Assembly: GCA_905250075.1 (NCBI GenBank)
Contig: CAJNOP010000526.1
Span: 85,330 to 149,329 of the forward strand
DNA: 64,000 bases
Source of the DNA: Rotaria sp. Silwood1
Taxonomy: Eukaryota > Rotifera > Eurotatoria > Philodinida > Philodinidae
Direction of reading: 5' to 3'
Shown here: positions 46,228 through 58,500 of the stretch, one piece after another
Numbering within the stretch: position 1 is the stretch's first letter
Layout of the letters: each line of letters starts with the position of its first letter
The notes under the pieces: model-generated
The model's input: the letters and a program-made list of their open reading frames with translations, nothing else
Databases searched by the model: none
What the model was told of the DNA's origin: nothing
Program-made: the position numbers and the translations under genes

Positions 46228-46415
46228 AAAAATATCATGTGTGTCTCAAATTCATGTTTGTCTTTGTAAATTTTATAGGCAAAGAATCGTTAATTATTGA
46301 TTATCATACAATTTTACAATTATGACACGGAGATTCGAAATTTTATTGAGATCGGGATTTAGTAAAAAGAGTTAGAAGTTTTATTTGTTGGCTAGTACTA
46401 TAGTATCATATTATT

Positions 46416-47362
46416 TTATGGCTTATTGTCAAAATGTGAAAGATGGTGGCTATCTCTCCATTGGATGAGATCTTGTTGGGGATTATGCTTTTTTTGCGCT
46501 TCGTTGAATGCATCACACTCGATGTTGAGAACCTTGAGAAAATTCTGTAAGGGAGCCACGAATGATTGAAGACGTGCGAGTTCATCTTCCTGACTTTTTT
46601 TGAATATGGCTGCTGTGTTCGTATGATAGGTTTTTCTGGCTTCTACACAATTTTCTTCGGCCAATTTTATATTTTTTTTCAATTGTTTCAATTTTTTTTC
46701 TTTGTTCCTTTGTCGTGCTTTCAAATCAAGCTTTTCTGATTCACTCAAGGAAGTTTTCTTCAGATCTTGAACGATATGGTCCAGACGCTTCTGACATTGT
46801 TTTTCTTGGTTCTTCAATGCTCTTAATTCGTCTTCGGTTTCATTCAACACTGCAAGTTCTTCTTGCAGTTGATCTTGTATCAATGGATATTGATTTTTTT
46901 TCTGCACAGATTTCACAATTTGTTTAAGTTTTGGATTGATATCATCCAATTCTTGAGCTATTTCATAGCCGATGGAGCTTGCAGCTATGAGAAGTTGCAA
47001 CGTCGTTTCGTAGGATCCTAACCAAGACTGATTCTGTTGGAATTTATTTTCCCATTTTGTGCTCCACTGTTTATATTCGTCGGAATGTCGCTCTCGCATG
47101 TCATTCATCTCTAGGAGCATTGAACGTAGTCTCTTTTGAAGTTTGAAACCTATTTTGAAAAATGACTGGACATGTCAATCTAAAATGTGAGCAAATTACC
47201 ATCAATTTGCTGTTGAGTGCCGGGTGTGTAATCGACAGTATTCTCTTCATTCAAAGTGCTCGCTGTCTGTGGTGTGCTTGGTGGAGATGATGAAGACACT
47301 GGTATGTCTACTTTCTTATTTGATTTCGATACTTGTCGTTTGATGTAGGATAGCAGAGGCAT
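46416..47362 (-). CDS. Coiled-coil (BAR-like) cytoplasmic protein, two exons
   Basis: Exon 1 is 47362-47200 (start MPLLSYIKRQVSK), the intron 47150-47199 (50 nt, GTAATT...ATAG), exon 2 47149-46416, giving about 298 residues. The phase fits: G + GT makes Gly. Residues 1-55 form a Ser/Pro/Thr-rich, probably disordered, tail. From about residue 56 on, the chain is almost wholly helical with heptads (LQEELAVLNETEDELRALKN, KLKQLKKNIKLAEENCVEA), alternating acidic and basic. It ends in FVAPLQNFLKVLNIECDAF. The length and pattern resemble a BAR/F-BAR-type membrane-curvature domain, but this is inferred from helix pattern only. A minus-strand AATAAA lies at about 46387. No signal peptide or membrane span. 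Confidence 0.8.
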
Positions 47363-48566
47363 GTCACTTGTCTATGCTTGTTTGTGAACTACCAGATGAA
47401 TGTCTACTGTGTGAATATATTTATAGTTCCTACAATGTTGGAAATAGTGATGTCAAATGTAACTCTTTGAAAGACGTAATTGGAAGAAGAAATCGAATAG
47501 ATTTCACGAAATAGTTGAAAAATTACACCAATACATGCCTTCTTTCTTTCTGACATTACAAAAAAAAATACCCAGAGCACTGACACGTGTGTCTTTTTGT
47601 TTTTATTGTTAAAAAGAACAGGAATTATATTATGAGGATGAGATTATCGAAAATATTTGCGGAGCCCTTCCTCAATGTGTGTGTTCTGCACTACTTTCTT
47701 TTGCTTCTTGGTTGTTAATAGAAAGAAAAACAGAAAACGATTTTGTCCAGTTGTTGAAGGTAGAGAATGTTTGTGCAGAACAAACAAGAAACAAAAAAAA
47801 ACAACATATAATAGAACTTTTATAATATGAATCTTTATGAAACGCACGAAGAGCACGATGGATGTTTGGATTTGTCCACAAATCTAACTTGGTATTTTTC
47901 TCCATTGCAAAGGAATGATGACTCGTATTTGTTTAGTAATAGTTTGTTGGAAAAAACCCAAGACATATTACGATCATAAAATGCAGTAACTCACTCAAGG
48001 TGAATTCTGATTGACATCAATAAACAAATTCAGTGGAAAGATAAAAAGTAACAATTAATGTATGGCAATGGAAGAAAACAAATCGCAACAATAAAATATT
48101 GACGAAGTGTCATAGTTTAAACGTATATCGAACTTTAGGCGAACATATAACTAATTGGTCAAACAGATCTCGTATGAGTAAATGAGCTCCTTTCTGAAGA
48201 AATATGTGAACGAATGGATCATTTGACATTCATCTCGAGCGTATTTCTGCAAATAGTGAACATTGTCTTTAGTTATCGAATTTGAATCAGCTGACTTTAA
48301 TAATTGAAGATAGATCCTATTTATCAAATATGAATCAACCTACAATTACTTCCATATGCCTATTATATGTAATTATAAGCCATAAACGCTTTATTTGCGA
48401 ATCCAATCGCGTCAAATGTGTCATTTGATTCATATAGCTCTAACGGATCTTGAAGATTTCAGTTGATTAAGTTTTGCCTTGAAGTCAACATATTTGACTC
48501 AAGACGAAAATTGTAATCAAATAAGAACCAGCAGTATTCAACTTTCCGAAAAAGAAAATTTCCGAA

Positions 48567-48642
48567 ATGGGTGTGAGTGGGTATGGGTTTGAGGTGTGGG
48601 TGCAGGTGTGAGTATTGTTTCTCTTCACACCCACACACCCAT
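48567..48642. repeat. Telomere-like inverted repeat, copy 20
   Basis: ATGGGTGTGAGTGGGTATGG and AGGTGTGGGTGCAGGTGTG are followed by TTCACACCCACACACCCATC. Confidence 0.8.
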
Positions 48643-49719
48643 CAAAAATTAACGTATTTTAATCTTTCATCTTCATTCGATCGTCGAGATTTCTTTTTCG
48701 AATATAGTTTCATGTTTCTCTCTTTATGCGAGTAATACTGGAATATTCGATTTTAAAGAAAGAAAAAAGGATATTGTTGAAACGAATTCTTATTGTTTCA
48801 CGACATAAACAGAACTATCGACAAATCCAACGAATGATCTTTGTTCTCTTTCAAAACATTCTTTATCGATAAATCAATCTCATCGACCGCCATTCAGTTG
48901 ACAAACTATTCAACACTCTTTCTCATAAAAAGAATCGTCTCGAATCGATGTTCATCTTTTGGGTAGACAATGTTCTTCGTTTAACTGAAAGCTTCAGCTT
49001 TTAGTTTGATAGATTGATCGACGATAGTATGTTTTCTATTGTCATTGACTTCAAAATCGAGCACAAAATAAATACAAGGACTTTCAAGGCTGATTGTGTT
49101 GCACTGTGTTCAGTTAGAATTCTAAGAGTATTTTCATAGTCATACTTAGCTTGCGAATATCTAACGGAGTATAAATTGATGGGCCACATTTCGGTAGAGG
49201 AGTTGGAGAGCTTTGAGTTTTTAAACATAAAGAGTGTCCCATAAGAACTGACGATAAATTGTTGATGATATCTTTCATACTTTTTCTTGGCATAGAGTGC
49301 TGAAATTTTTACCACATATATGTCTAATCGAGATCTTTTATTTCTGAAAGTTAAACTCTTTAGCTATAACTAGTGGTGAAATGGATTGACAAGATTGCAA
49401 TACATAAATTTTCGTCCTCGATTTTTGCATTAGCTTCACAGTTAAAATAAAATACAAAAGACGAGTACGAAGTTAAATATCAATTGATTATTAAAACAAT
49501 GTCAACATCTATTTAAACGACGAAAATATTCATCAATATCTGTATTTAAAATGAATGTTGATGGTAATTTTTGTCCGTACACAAGGAATAGTTTCTTAAA
49601 TAATGATGATGAAAAATTGTCCTATGGGAAATGATAGTGTGGATATTCGAATTTTCAATGAAATTTCATCAAAATTAAAAGATCTAACGATAAATAAGAT
49701 TTTTTCTTTGGAATTATGT

Positions 49720-49752
49720 AAGGGTGTAGGTGTCTGCTACTCTCACATCCTC
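49720..49752. repeat. Telomere-like inverted repeat, copy 21 (short)
   Basis: AAGGGTGTAGGTGTCTG is followed by CTCTCACATCCTC. Confidence 0.45.
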
Positions 49753-50061
49753 AAAAGCTGATAATGTGAACTTTAACTTTGGAGTAAGGGAGCGGTGTTG
49801 TGGATATAAAAGACGACATTTAAAATGTACTTTTGCAAATTTTTAATGTTTTTTCAGGCTATGAATCTTAATCGAGAGCAAATTTTACTTTGAAAGAAAC
49901 GAAAAAGCATATGTTCTACGTCATCAACTAGTGAAACAACGTGCTTGAAGTATTAAAAATGGCAAAGCGGACGCATTCAAAGAGAAAGAAATGGTGAAAA
50001 AAATTCATCGCTTCTACCACATAAGCCATCAAAATTCTATTCAACATTTTTTTTTGTATAG

Positions 50062-53000
50062 ATGATGGCATTTAAAGGTAGTGGAATACGAATAATAGTA
50101 TTAGATGGACAACAGAAACTTATATCATCATTACGTTCGGCTGTAAGTGAACCTATCGAATCATTTACTGAAACTGCAGATTGTATCTCATTTCTTGAAC
50201 AAGAATCAAATGACAACACATTTATTATTGCCATGACAATCATCGATGAAACTGCTTTACAAACTATTGATTCTATCTCATCAGTTGAAGCCATTCTCAT
50301 TCTTACGACGGTGACAGTCAATATAGACACCTATCCTAGAAAAGTAGTCGGTGTCTATCCTCAAATTGAAATTTTCATACGATCGTTTTGGGAAACATTT
50401 GATATAATTGAAGAACAGCTCAATTTCAATAGTCTTCTATTTTATCATCATCAAGATGGTACTTCGGATCCAGCTTTTTTCTTCTATGAAATTTGGAAAA
50501 ATCATAATAAAAGTCAAACAAGTACGAAAAATTCTTTTGCCGAGCAAGCACGCCTGTTCTATGAATCGAACAATCACATGAAAATGATGATTAATGATTT
50601 CGAATCGACATACAAATCAACTAATCCACTTGTTTGGCTCGATAACCATCGTCATCCATTTCCCTATCGTCTCTTCATTTTGAATGCACTTCGTACTCAT
50701 AATTTAGAGGCATTATCATATGTTGATTTTTTTATTACTGATATTCGCAAACAAATGAAACCGGTTACAACATCGAATACAAGTGGAGTCTACATTGGCA
50801 CTAAACTTTCACTTTCATTTATCCAACAAATTGAACAACAATCAACAAAAGATATTATTGCATTTCAATGTTTTCTCACTGTGACACGATCAAGAGCAAA
50901 TGCTCTTGCTACTGCGACGAGACCTAGTTTACGTCAAAATACTGAAAATGTACTCTTCAAAATTGATCTTAAAAATACTCTCTGTGCAACTGTGGGAGAA
51001 ACGTTAATCATTGATTTGGCCACACCATTTCATATTACTTGTGTGACACGAAGTAATGCTAGCAGTGGACAACAACAACAATTGACTGTTATCAAAATGG
51101 TTGCAATCGAGAAAAGTGAAGCTCAATCATTGTTTGAGAAGTATTTAAAAATGCAACAAGAACTTGGGAAGAATTCTCATGAGCTTTTATATCGAATGTC
51201 CTACAAAATTTCGTAAGTTTGTCTTTTACATGTTTTTTTCGCTATAACAAGACGCCCCATCATTCAAAAAAGTTTGTTGAACAAACTATTCTACAACTAT
51301 TACTTCTTGAAAAAAGCTTCATAATTGAAGAATAGCAAGTCAAAACGCAATTGAGATTTTCATGTACGTATTTGTAGATTTGCATTTAGAAAAGCAAAAC
51401 TTCGACTAGTTTATGTAATAGTCAATCGTACTTTAATAAGTTTATCAAGGAAATTGAGAAAAACACACCACATTTCAACAAATAGTACTTTCAGTTTTCA
51501 ACGACTCGAACTGCTGTTGAGACTCTAATATCTACTCTATCCTCGATGATGTTGCATGAGTGTCATTGCTTCAAGTCCCCACATTTGAGTTTTTTTAATG
51601 CCAATTTTCTAAGCTCGCACAAGAGTAGCCTGTATATTAATGTTCCAACTAAAAGGTGTCACTTCTAGTGGCGTAGGCAGAAAATAAAGCTAGAGGGAGC
51701 TCAGTTCCCACGGATGTACCAAAGTTCTAGACACAAAAGACAGTAAAAATTTTTGCAGCACTGTTGTAAAGTTATTTTTCGTTGCTTTCCTTTTCTATGA
51801 TCTTTTTAAAGAAACATCGCGCAGCAAAAACCTTTTTGTCTTAGTAAAATTTACATATTTTGACATTGAAATAATTGTAGAAGAAATAAACATTCATTAT
51901 TTGTTGTAGAAGAACGTAACGCTGGAGACGGTAGCTTCTTGAAAAATAAAAAAACATGATTGGCTCGAAACTGTACAATTCATTCAAATAGGAACTCATG
52001 ATTTTGGAGCAATAGGCATAAAAATTATGTTATTTATTATCTTTGATTGCCGAAGCCACTCCATAATTAATGAAATCCTATTTCATATTCAAAACTGAAA
52101 TGAAGAGAAGAAGTCAGAGAATCGAAATGTTACAGAAACAACCTAATTTGCGAAACGAAAATTTTTCAAAATGCAGGAAAATGGTATACTACACTATTTT
52201 TTAAGAAATATCTCATGAAAATCTGAACTTCTCTCTGTTATAAATGCTTGCTATTGTGAATAAACTATATGTATACTGCTATTAATACACGAGTCATAGG
52301 TAATTTCCTTCATCCAGAGAGGTCAGAAACCTTTCTAGAGGAGGCTCAAGCCTCCGTCTGGTTACGCCACTAGCCACTTCATCTGTATTTTTCTTCAGTA
52401 AAGCAAAGTAAACAATTTTACATTAACTGATAAAATAAAGCAGCTGTTTGTTATTCGATTTGCTGGCTTAACATTTTGCGCTGATCATGCTGAATCGTAG
52501 CATTTTCGTTTATGTATGTAGCCATCGAAAAATTTTTTTTTTTTTAAATCAATCTAGGAATATATTTTAAAAAAACAAACTGAGATTTTCAAGAATTTCT
52601 CAGATGAAAAATGCCGGTGTTCAGATTTTAATGAGAAAAATAAAACAAATTATTTTTATTATCAAACTATCAGGCTTGTATCTCTATGTTTGTTTATTCG
52701 TTTTATCTTAGACGATAACTGAAGACGAACTAGATACAACTTTTCTTATGTCATTGAACGCATAAAAAATAACTTACTTTTGAATTTTCCTTGACATAGT
52801 ATTTTAACACGATCTATCTGTACGGTAAAGATTTTTCCTCATTTGTGATGCTATAAAGTTCGAAAAGATTTTTAAACTAAGTAACAGCTCATCGCTGGAT
52901 TCGTTTAATTTTCAAGAATCAAGTTTTTCGAAAAGTTAAAAGTACATTTTTTAAAAACTATGTCAGAATTCCAAATGAGCTTAGTTGTAACAGCAAAAAA

Positions 53001-53975
53001 TAAAAGCATTTATTTTATTACAATCTCTGGCAACTATTGTCATTTTCGAGTTATTTTGAACGCGATTGAACCTCACAAAGTTACGAATACTTTTATCCAT
53101 ATAGTTTTGATATAGAATATTACTCGAAATTTTGACTAAGTTAGATCGATTGATATGAATCAATCGGATCATTCATACCATCTATGATTTAGTATAGTAT
53201 TGTTAAATGAGTTTTTTCTACTAGTGATCATGAGGCTAAAGCGATCGAGTATACACTGCTAGGTGAGTATCAACAAGCAGTAAGTGCTTACGCAGCTATC
53301 TCCGAACCAAATGCTCGTGTACTAAATGCCCATGGGCGTTTATTACATGAACATCTAGGAGATCTACTAAATGCTCTTGAATGTCATAAACGGGCATTGA
53401 CTAGAGCTCAAGGTAATGACAAAGTTGAAACTTTCGTTCTACTCGGTACCGTTCATAATGGTCTAAAACAACATGACGAAGCACACAAATACTTGTCTGA
53501 AGCAGTGAAATTGCTCGAAAACGAAAAAAAGAAAAACCCATCAATGCTTGCCAAATGTCTTCTTGGTATGGGCACTGTACATTGGGCTCGTGAAGAACTC
53601 GACGATGCTCTCTCTTATGTTGAGCGATCACTAGCTATTCGAGAACAAGAAGTTAAACCGAAAAACGATTTTGATATAGCAGCGTGTCTCGGAAATATGG
53701 GCAGTATACTTTATCATAAAGGCGATATCAATCGAGCATTACAATGTGCTACACGAGCTGTTGAACTTTTGAGACAATGTACCAATGGTGATCCTCGGCT
53801 TGCGGCTGCATTGAATAATTTAGGTGCATTGCATCAAGCCAATGGAGATTTCGTCAAAGCTCGTCAACATTTTGAAGAAGCACTTGCTTGTCTGCATGAT
53901 ACTACTCATCCTTATCGTACAAGTACAGCGAATAATATAGCACGACTCAATCTACTCGAACACTCAAAGGAATGA
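50062..53975 (+). CDS. Receiver-like / ART-like / TPR protein, bdelloid-type
   Basis: Exon 1 is 50062-51212 (GTAAGT donor). The intron is 51213-53224 (2012 nt, acceptor CTACTAG). Exon 2 is 53225-53975. The phase matches (TC + T makes Ser), giving about 633 residues. Residues about 5-130 form a receiver-like alternating fold (IRIIVLDGQQKLISSL ... AILILTTVTV). At about 185-220 comes PLVWLDNHRHPFPYRLF and ALRTHNLEALSYVDFFITDI. Residues about 240-360 align with the NAD:arginine ADP-ribosyltransferase fold (VYIGTKLSLSFIQQIE ... FQCFLTVTRSR ... NVLFKIDL). The expected YRG, STS and ExE motifs are altered, so catalysis is doubtful. Exon 2 holds at least four TPR units of kinesin-light-chain type (ALSYVERSLAIREQE, AACLGNMGSILYHKGDINRA, ALNNLGALHQANGDFVKARQ). 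A T-rich tract ending GTATAG just before the ATG may mark a 5' non-coding exon. Function is unknown. Confidence 0.82.
51666..52372. mobile_element. hAT-type non-autonomous element in the intron
   Basis: The 707-bp element has ends TAGTGGCGTAGGCAGA and the inverse TCTGGTTACGCCACTA. It is flanked by GTCACTTC (51658-51665) and GCCACTTC (52373-52380), an 8-bp duplication with one mismatch, as expected for hAT elements. No transposase frame is seen. It accounts for a third of the unusually long intron of the ART-like/TPR gene. Confidence 0.85.
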
Positions 53976-54132
53976 GTTTCCTTCAATCGTGTAAAATTCT
54001 TCTTTTTTTATAAAATCAACATATATTTTTCAGAAATCAAGTCTTCGAAAACCTGTTGTAGTACCTCTATCTACTGTAATTACCATATAAATTCGCTAGA
54101 TAGAATTCCGAGCATTTAATAGTGGTACGTTA

Positions 54133-54208
54133 CGGGGTGGTTGTTGGTGTGTGGGTGTGAGGGTGGATGGGTGTGGGTGGGTAGTGTGATTAGGTGTGGG
54201 TGTGTGAT
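54133..54208. repeat. Telomere-like G-rich tract, copy 22
   Basis: A G-rich arm only: TTGGTGTGTGGGTGTGAGGG, GGATGGGTGTGGGTGGGTAG and TTAGGTGTGGGTGTGTG. It is close to perfect TGTGGG in places and is followed by the Ty3 remnant. Confidence 0.75.
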
Positions 54209-54343
54209 ATAATCATACTCAAGATCCCCTCTCTCACGAAACTCCATCACATATATGCATCTCCATGAGTCAAGACTCCTGCATCAAGCATCTGGTGCTG
54301 ATGACTCAAGGAATCCTGACTCAGAGGATATAACCGTGTGATA

Positions 54344-55170
54344 TCATGGCTGAAGGTCATGACACCTGCCCTCTTCAACACAATGGTGTACATACCATGA
54401 TGGGAGATGAGAAAGAGAGAAAGAAAGAAAAGAAAAAAAAAGAAAAAAAACAAAGCAGAGAAGGGAACAAAACAAAAGCAAAAAGAAAGAAAAAGAAGCA
54501 GTGTAAGAAGAACGTTGAGGACGAGGATCGGTAGTGTTTAAAGAATTGTTGGAAGATTCTGGAATGTCATAACGAGTTAAAAAATCAGGTCCGGTATTGT
54601 CAGCACCTTTTCGATATTTAATTTCGATAATTTGAGGAAGAAGGTCCTGTAACTTTAAAAGCCAATTATCTATCCTTTTGTTTCGAAGGTTATAGTTTTT
54701 ATGCATATTCGTAAGGGGTTTATGATCTGACTCAATAATGACAGATGAACTACCAATGCAGGGACGTAGTTGATCAAGACACCAACAAATAGCAAGAGCT
54801 TCTCGTTCCGTAGTGGAATATCGACTCTCAGTATCGGGTAATAACCTAGATTTATAATAGCATATCTTTAAGCTGGTAGGAGATTTTTGTTTGAGAACAC
54901 CGGCTATGCGAGTAAGACTGGCATCCGTGGTTAAAATGAAAGGAAGAGATGGATCAGGGAAGTGAAGAAAGAGTGGGGAGGTAGTTAGAATTCTGTTGAA
55001 CTGTTCAAATGCAGCTTGTTGTTCTTCATGCCAATAAAACTCATGTCGTTTTATACGTGTCTTATTGGTAACTTTATATGAAGGAGCAGCAATAGCTGCA
55101 AAATTATCTATGAACTTTCGATAGTAATCTATTTTTCCGAGAAATTTATTTGCTTGTGACAAAGTACGAG
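54344..55170 (-). pseudogene. Ty3/gypsy-type pol fragment (end of RT and RNase H)
   Basis: The minus-strand frame begins within the RT connection (ANKFLGKIDYYRKFIDNFA) and covers the RNase H domain: FHFPDPS-like LFLHFPDPSLPFILTTDAS with the catalytic Asp, then YYKSRLLPDTESRYSTTERE with the catalytic Glu, AICWCLDQLRP, and IIESDHKPLTNM with the next Asp, then GADNTGPDFLTR. Upstream RT motifs and downstream integrase are absent. The frame continues into a T-rich low-complexity stretch (the purine tract on the plus strand, 54410-54510) that is not coding. The 5' end is cut at about 55170 where a MITE begins. LTRs were not found. Confidence 0.88.
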
Positions 55171-55175
55171 TTGCT

Positions 55176-55504
55176 CAGTCAGACAAGCAACGAAAAATAA
55201 CGCGTAAAAAGGCGTAAAAACCGCACATTTTTGCGATTTTATTTTCGTTAAAAATATTAACGCGTTTTTTGCAGAAATAAGTGACTTTTTAGCAGAATAA
55301 CACCTATAATCCCTACATTTACCTTGTTTGAAACTATAAAAATGGTTCATAAGGAACGTAAGAACAGGGGTTATAGGTATTATTCTTCTAAAAAGTCACT
55401 TATTTCTGCAAAAAACACGTTAAAATTTTTAACGAAAATAAAATTGCAAAAATGTGCGGTTTTTACGCTTTTTTACGCGTTATTTTTCGTTGCTTGTCTG
55501 ACTG
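55176..55504. mobile_element. Fold-back MITE at the junction of two truncated genes
   Basis: A 329-bp near-perfect palindrome with ends CAGTCAGACAAGCAACG and the exact inverse, arms of about 145 bp and a small loop near 55325-55345. No target-site duplication is apparent: the left flank ends TTGCT and the right flank begins GGATA. The left flank is the Ty3 remnant, the right flank the HUWE1-like remnant. Confidence 0.85.
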
Positions 55505-55511
55505 GGATACG

Positions 55512-58500
55512 TATTAAATTAACACAATCACTTATTAATATTAATGCATTTTCATCGGATAAAGATTCAATCAATAATATTTCATGTTCATATTGTTAAT
55601 GATGATTATTATTTGTATTTGATAATGTTGGTAGTATTAATGTTAATTTATCTATATTTTTGTTTATTATCGGTTTATCAAATGTAAACATAATTGGTTG
55701 TTTATTATGTGTATCTTCATTTATTTGTAACATAGTATTAAATTGTATAATATAATTTTGTCTTTCTATAATAACTATACATGATGGTTCATCATTCGTA
55801 TATGTATGATCAATTTATTTATTATGTACTTCAGAATAATTATACCATTGTAGAGTACGTTCATCAAACCATTGCCATATACGTTTATAATCACGATAAT
55901 TTTGGTTTATAATTGAATAACGTCTTGATGCTACTGATATTTTTTCATATAGATCAATAAATATAAATGCTGAAGTTAACCATGTTGGTGTTTTTTTTTC
56001 ATTAAATTTAATTAAATAATTCGTTGTACGATAGATTAATATAGAAAAATAATGAATTAATGAAAATTTTTCAGTTATACGTGCACATGGAAATGGTATT
56101 TCTTTAAATAATAATGATATTAATAATGTTCGACTAAATAAAATAGAATTTTTGTGATCATTTAAAAAATTTAATATTAATTGTTCATTGTATTGATTTA
56201 AATGATTTGTATCTAATAAATCAATTAAATATGAATAACTTGTTTTAATATCATTTGCTATTATTTCAAGAAAATCATCACACCATATAATACCATTACG
56301 ATGTATTGTTATTAGAGTAAGTTCACAGATTTTATAAACAGTATTAGATAATATATCAAGAATTTTTAATATAATATTATTTGTAAACTGATCAACAGAT
56401 TCTTTTGATAATGATTTAATAATTAGTAAAGATTTTTGTTGATTTAAATTATCAATGAATGTTTGATTATTTGTTATTTTTGTTGTGTCAATATGTGAAT
56501 GACTAAAGCAATAATCAACAAGTAATTCAAGATTATTATTTCTTTTTAATAAACTTTCAATAGCATGTTCATGTGAAACACTCATATTTGTTATTGATGA
56601 TTGTATAAGTTCTTCATTTAATTGTTATTGTTGTTGTTGTTCATCTTGAAGGTTTTTCTCAACTTCGGATTCATCATGTAATATATGACAAAATATTGAT
56701 AATATATTATTAATTATTTCAATTGTATGATCTTTTAATAAAAATGATTTATTCTATAATACAGAATATGAATTTGTTAATATATGAAATGTACGTTGAT
56801 GTATTCCGGATAAATAATGTAAAGGATTAAATCATATGTTTGAATGCGGAAATTTAACAATTGATTTGATATTAACTAAATGTAATATAAGAGCTAATGT
56901 TGAATTAATAAATTCAATTGATAATGCATCATTTGTATTATTTAGCTGAGATGTTTGTTGTTAATCTATTGTTAATGATTGACGATTTATTATATTAAGT
57001 GTCCATTCAAGAGCAGAAAATAATGCATCTAAAACTTTGCTTAATTGAAATTGTTCTAACATTAACAGAAAAGGACGATGATGCTCATCAAATAACATAG
57101 GAGTAGCAAAACTAAATAAGAAAAAAAGAGGAAAAAAATTTAAATTTAATCTTTACAATAATCTTCTGTTTCACGGCTTGATACATATTTGGTACTTTTT
57201 ATGTACATGACCAAGTAAAGGATCAGATTTTGGTTATTTATTAATTACTCTCAGAAAAAAAGTCAATAGAAAGTTATTTCTTGTTGTTTTCTCTCAAAAG
57301 CTACTATTCAAAAGCTATTTTTCGACTAGATATATGCTATTTACTCTAGAGTTGCAACCGGTTCGGTTCAACAAATCTTTCAAATTGGTGAAACCCAACC
57401 GAAAGCAACTAATTTATTAAGCTATTTTTACTAACTTAAGATGATGTTTTCGAAAAATACTGTTTTTCTTTGTTCTTTACAATATCACAAAAAGAAATAC
57501 ATGTTTCAATGTGTGTGACAGTCTGTAAGTTCTCCGAAAGTTTTAAAAGTGGTGTTTTTTTCAGTGCAACACAAGGTTTTTAAATTCTAAATAGCTGTTA
57601 CCGAAGTATATAAAAGAACCTATTCGCTAAGTAAATAACAATGTTAGAATCAAAGTACTCAAAATATTCGACTATTTCTAACTACTACTGAGCATTAGTT
57701 ACTCAGTAAATTTGAATATTTTTTTTAACCAAAATGATCATTAAATATTCACTAAAATATCACGATTCGGAATCTTTTTATTGTTAGTGGTATTGGCTTG
57801 TTTTTTTGATAAAGATGTCTAAATTTAAGCCTAGTTCATATAATAATTTTGATTATGTTTAGTATGAAGTAACAAAAACTGATAAATGATATTCGAAATA
57901 GTTCTGATAAAAATCTAAAATCGAGAGAGAATAGACTTATTTTGAACAATTTTTTCAGACCGAGGAAGTATCATTGCTATTTGACTGGTCAGTCTCTATT
58001 AAAATAAAAATTTCTTACCCTATTGTATAAACAGAAAATGTTAAACGAAATTTTTCAATTTGATTTTCTGTTAAATTCATATTTTCTGGTAAATGAAATA
58101 AAAATCCATCTCTTAATACTTCTGTTAATATTAATGCAACAAGTTTTGTATCTGTTGTTGGTATATAAATATTCGATTGTTGATTAAGATGTCTAATAGA
58201 TCACATTGTTAATGTTGAACATTTTTTAACAAGTAAATTATAAAATTCATTTTAATAATTCTATCAAGTTTAGATGAAACACATAATAATGATTTTATTA
58301 TTTGAATACAGATGTCATTTGTGATTGGAAATAATTTTAATAAATAATTTTTATTAAATTTTTGATCAATTATATTTGTTTCAAATGAACATAAAGATAA
58401 TAATATAGATTTTTCCCATATTAATGTTAAATATAATTTATTTAATTTTTTTAATACACATATACCGATTTCAGTTCCCCAACAGCGAATTAATAAATTA

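Larger units (their letters stand above)
47363..50061. other. Intergenic, nothing recognised besides two telomere-like hairpins
   Basis: A 104-codon minus-strand frame at 49001-49315 has normal composition but no signature. Copies 20 and 21 of the telomere-like repeat lie here. Confidence 0.4.

Noticed and set aside
49001-49315. 104-codon minus-strand frame that might be a receptor fragment
   Set aside because: No consistent hydrophobic segments or motifs to support a receptor.
10263-54208. Reading the periodic GT-rich/CA-rich tracts as a CRISPR array
   Set aside because: Units are hexameric, arms are inverted, there are no equal-length unique spacers, and the genome is eukaryotic with introns.
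54410-54510. C-terminal hydrophobic tail of the RNase H frame, looking like a membrane segment
   Set aside because: It is the translation of a low-complexity purine/pyrimidine tract, not part of the pol homology.
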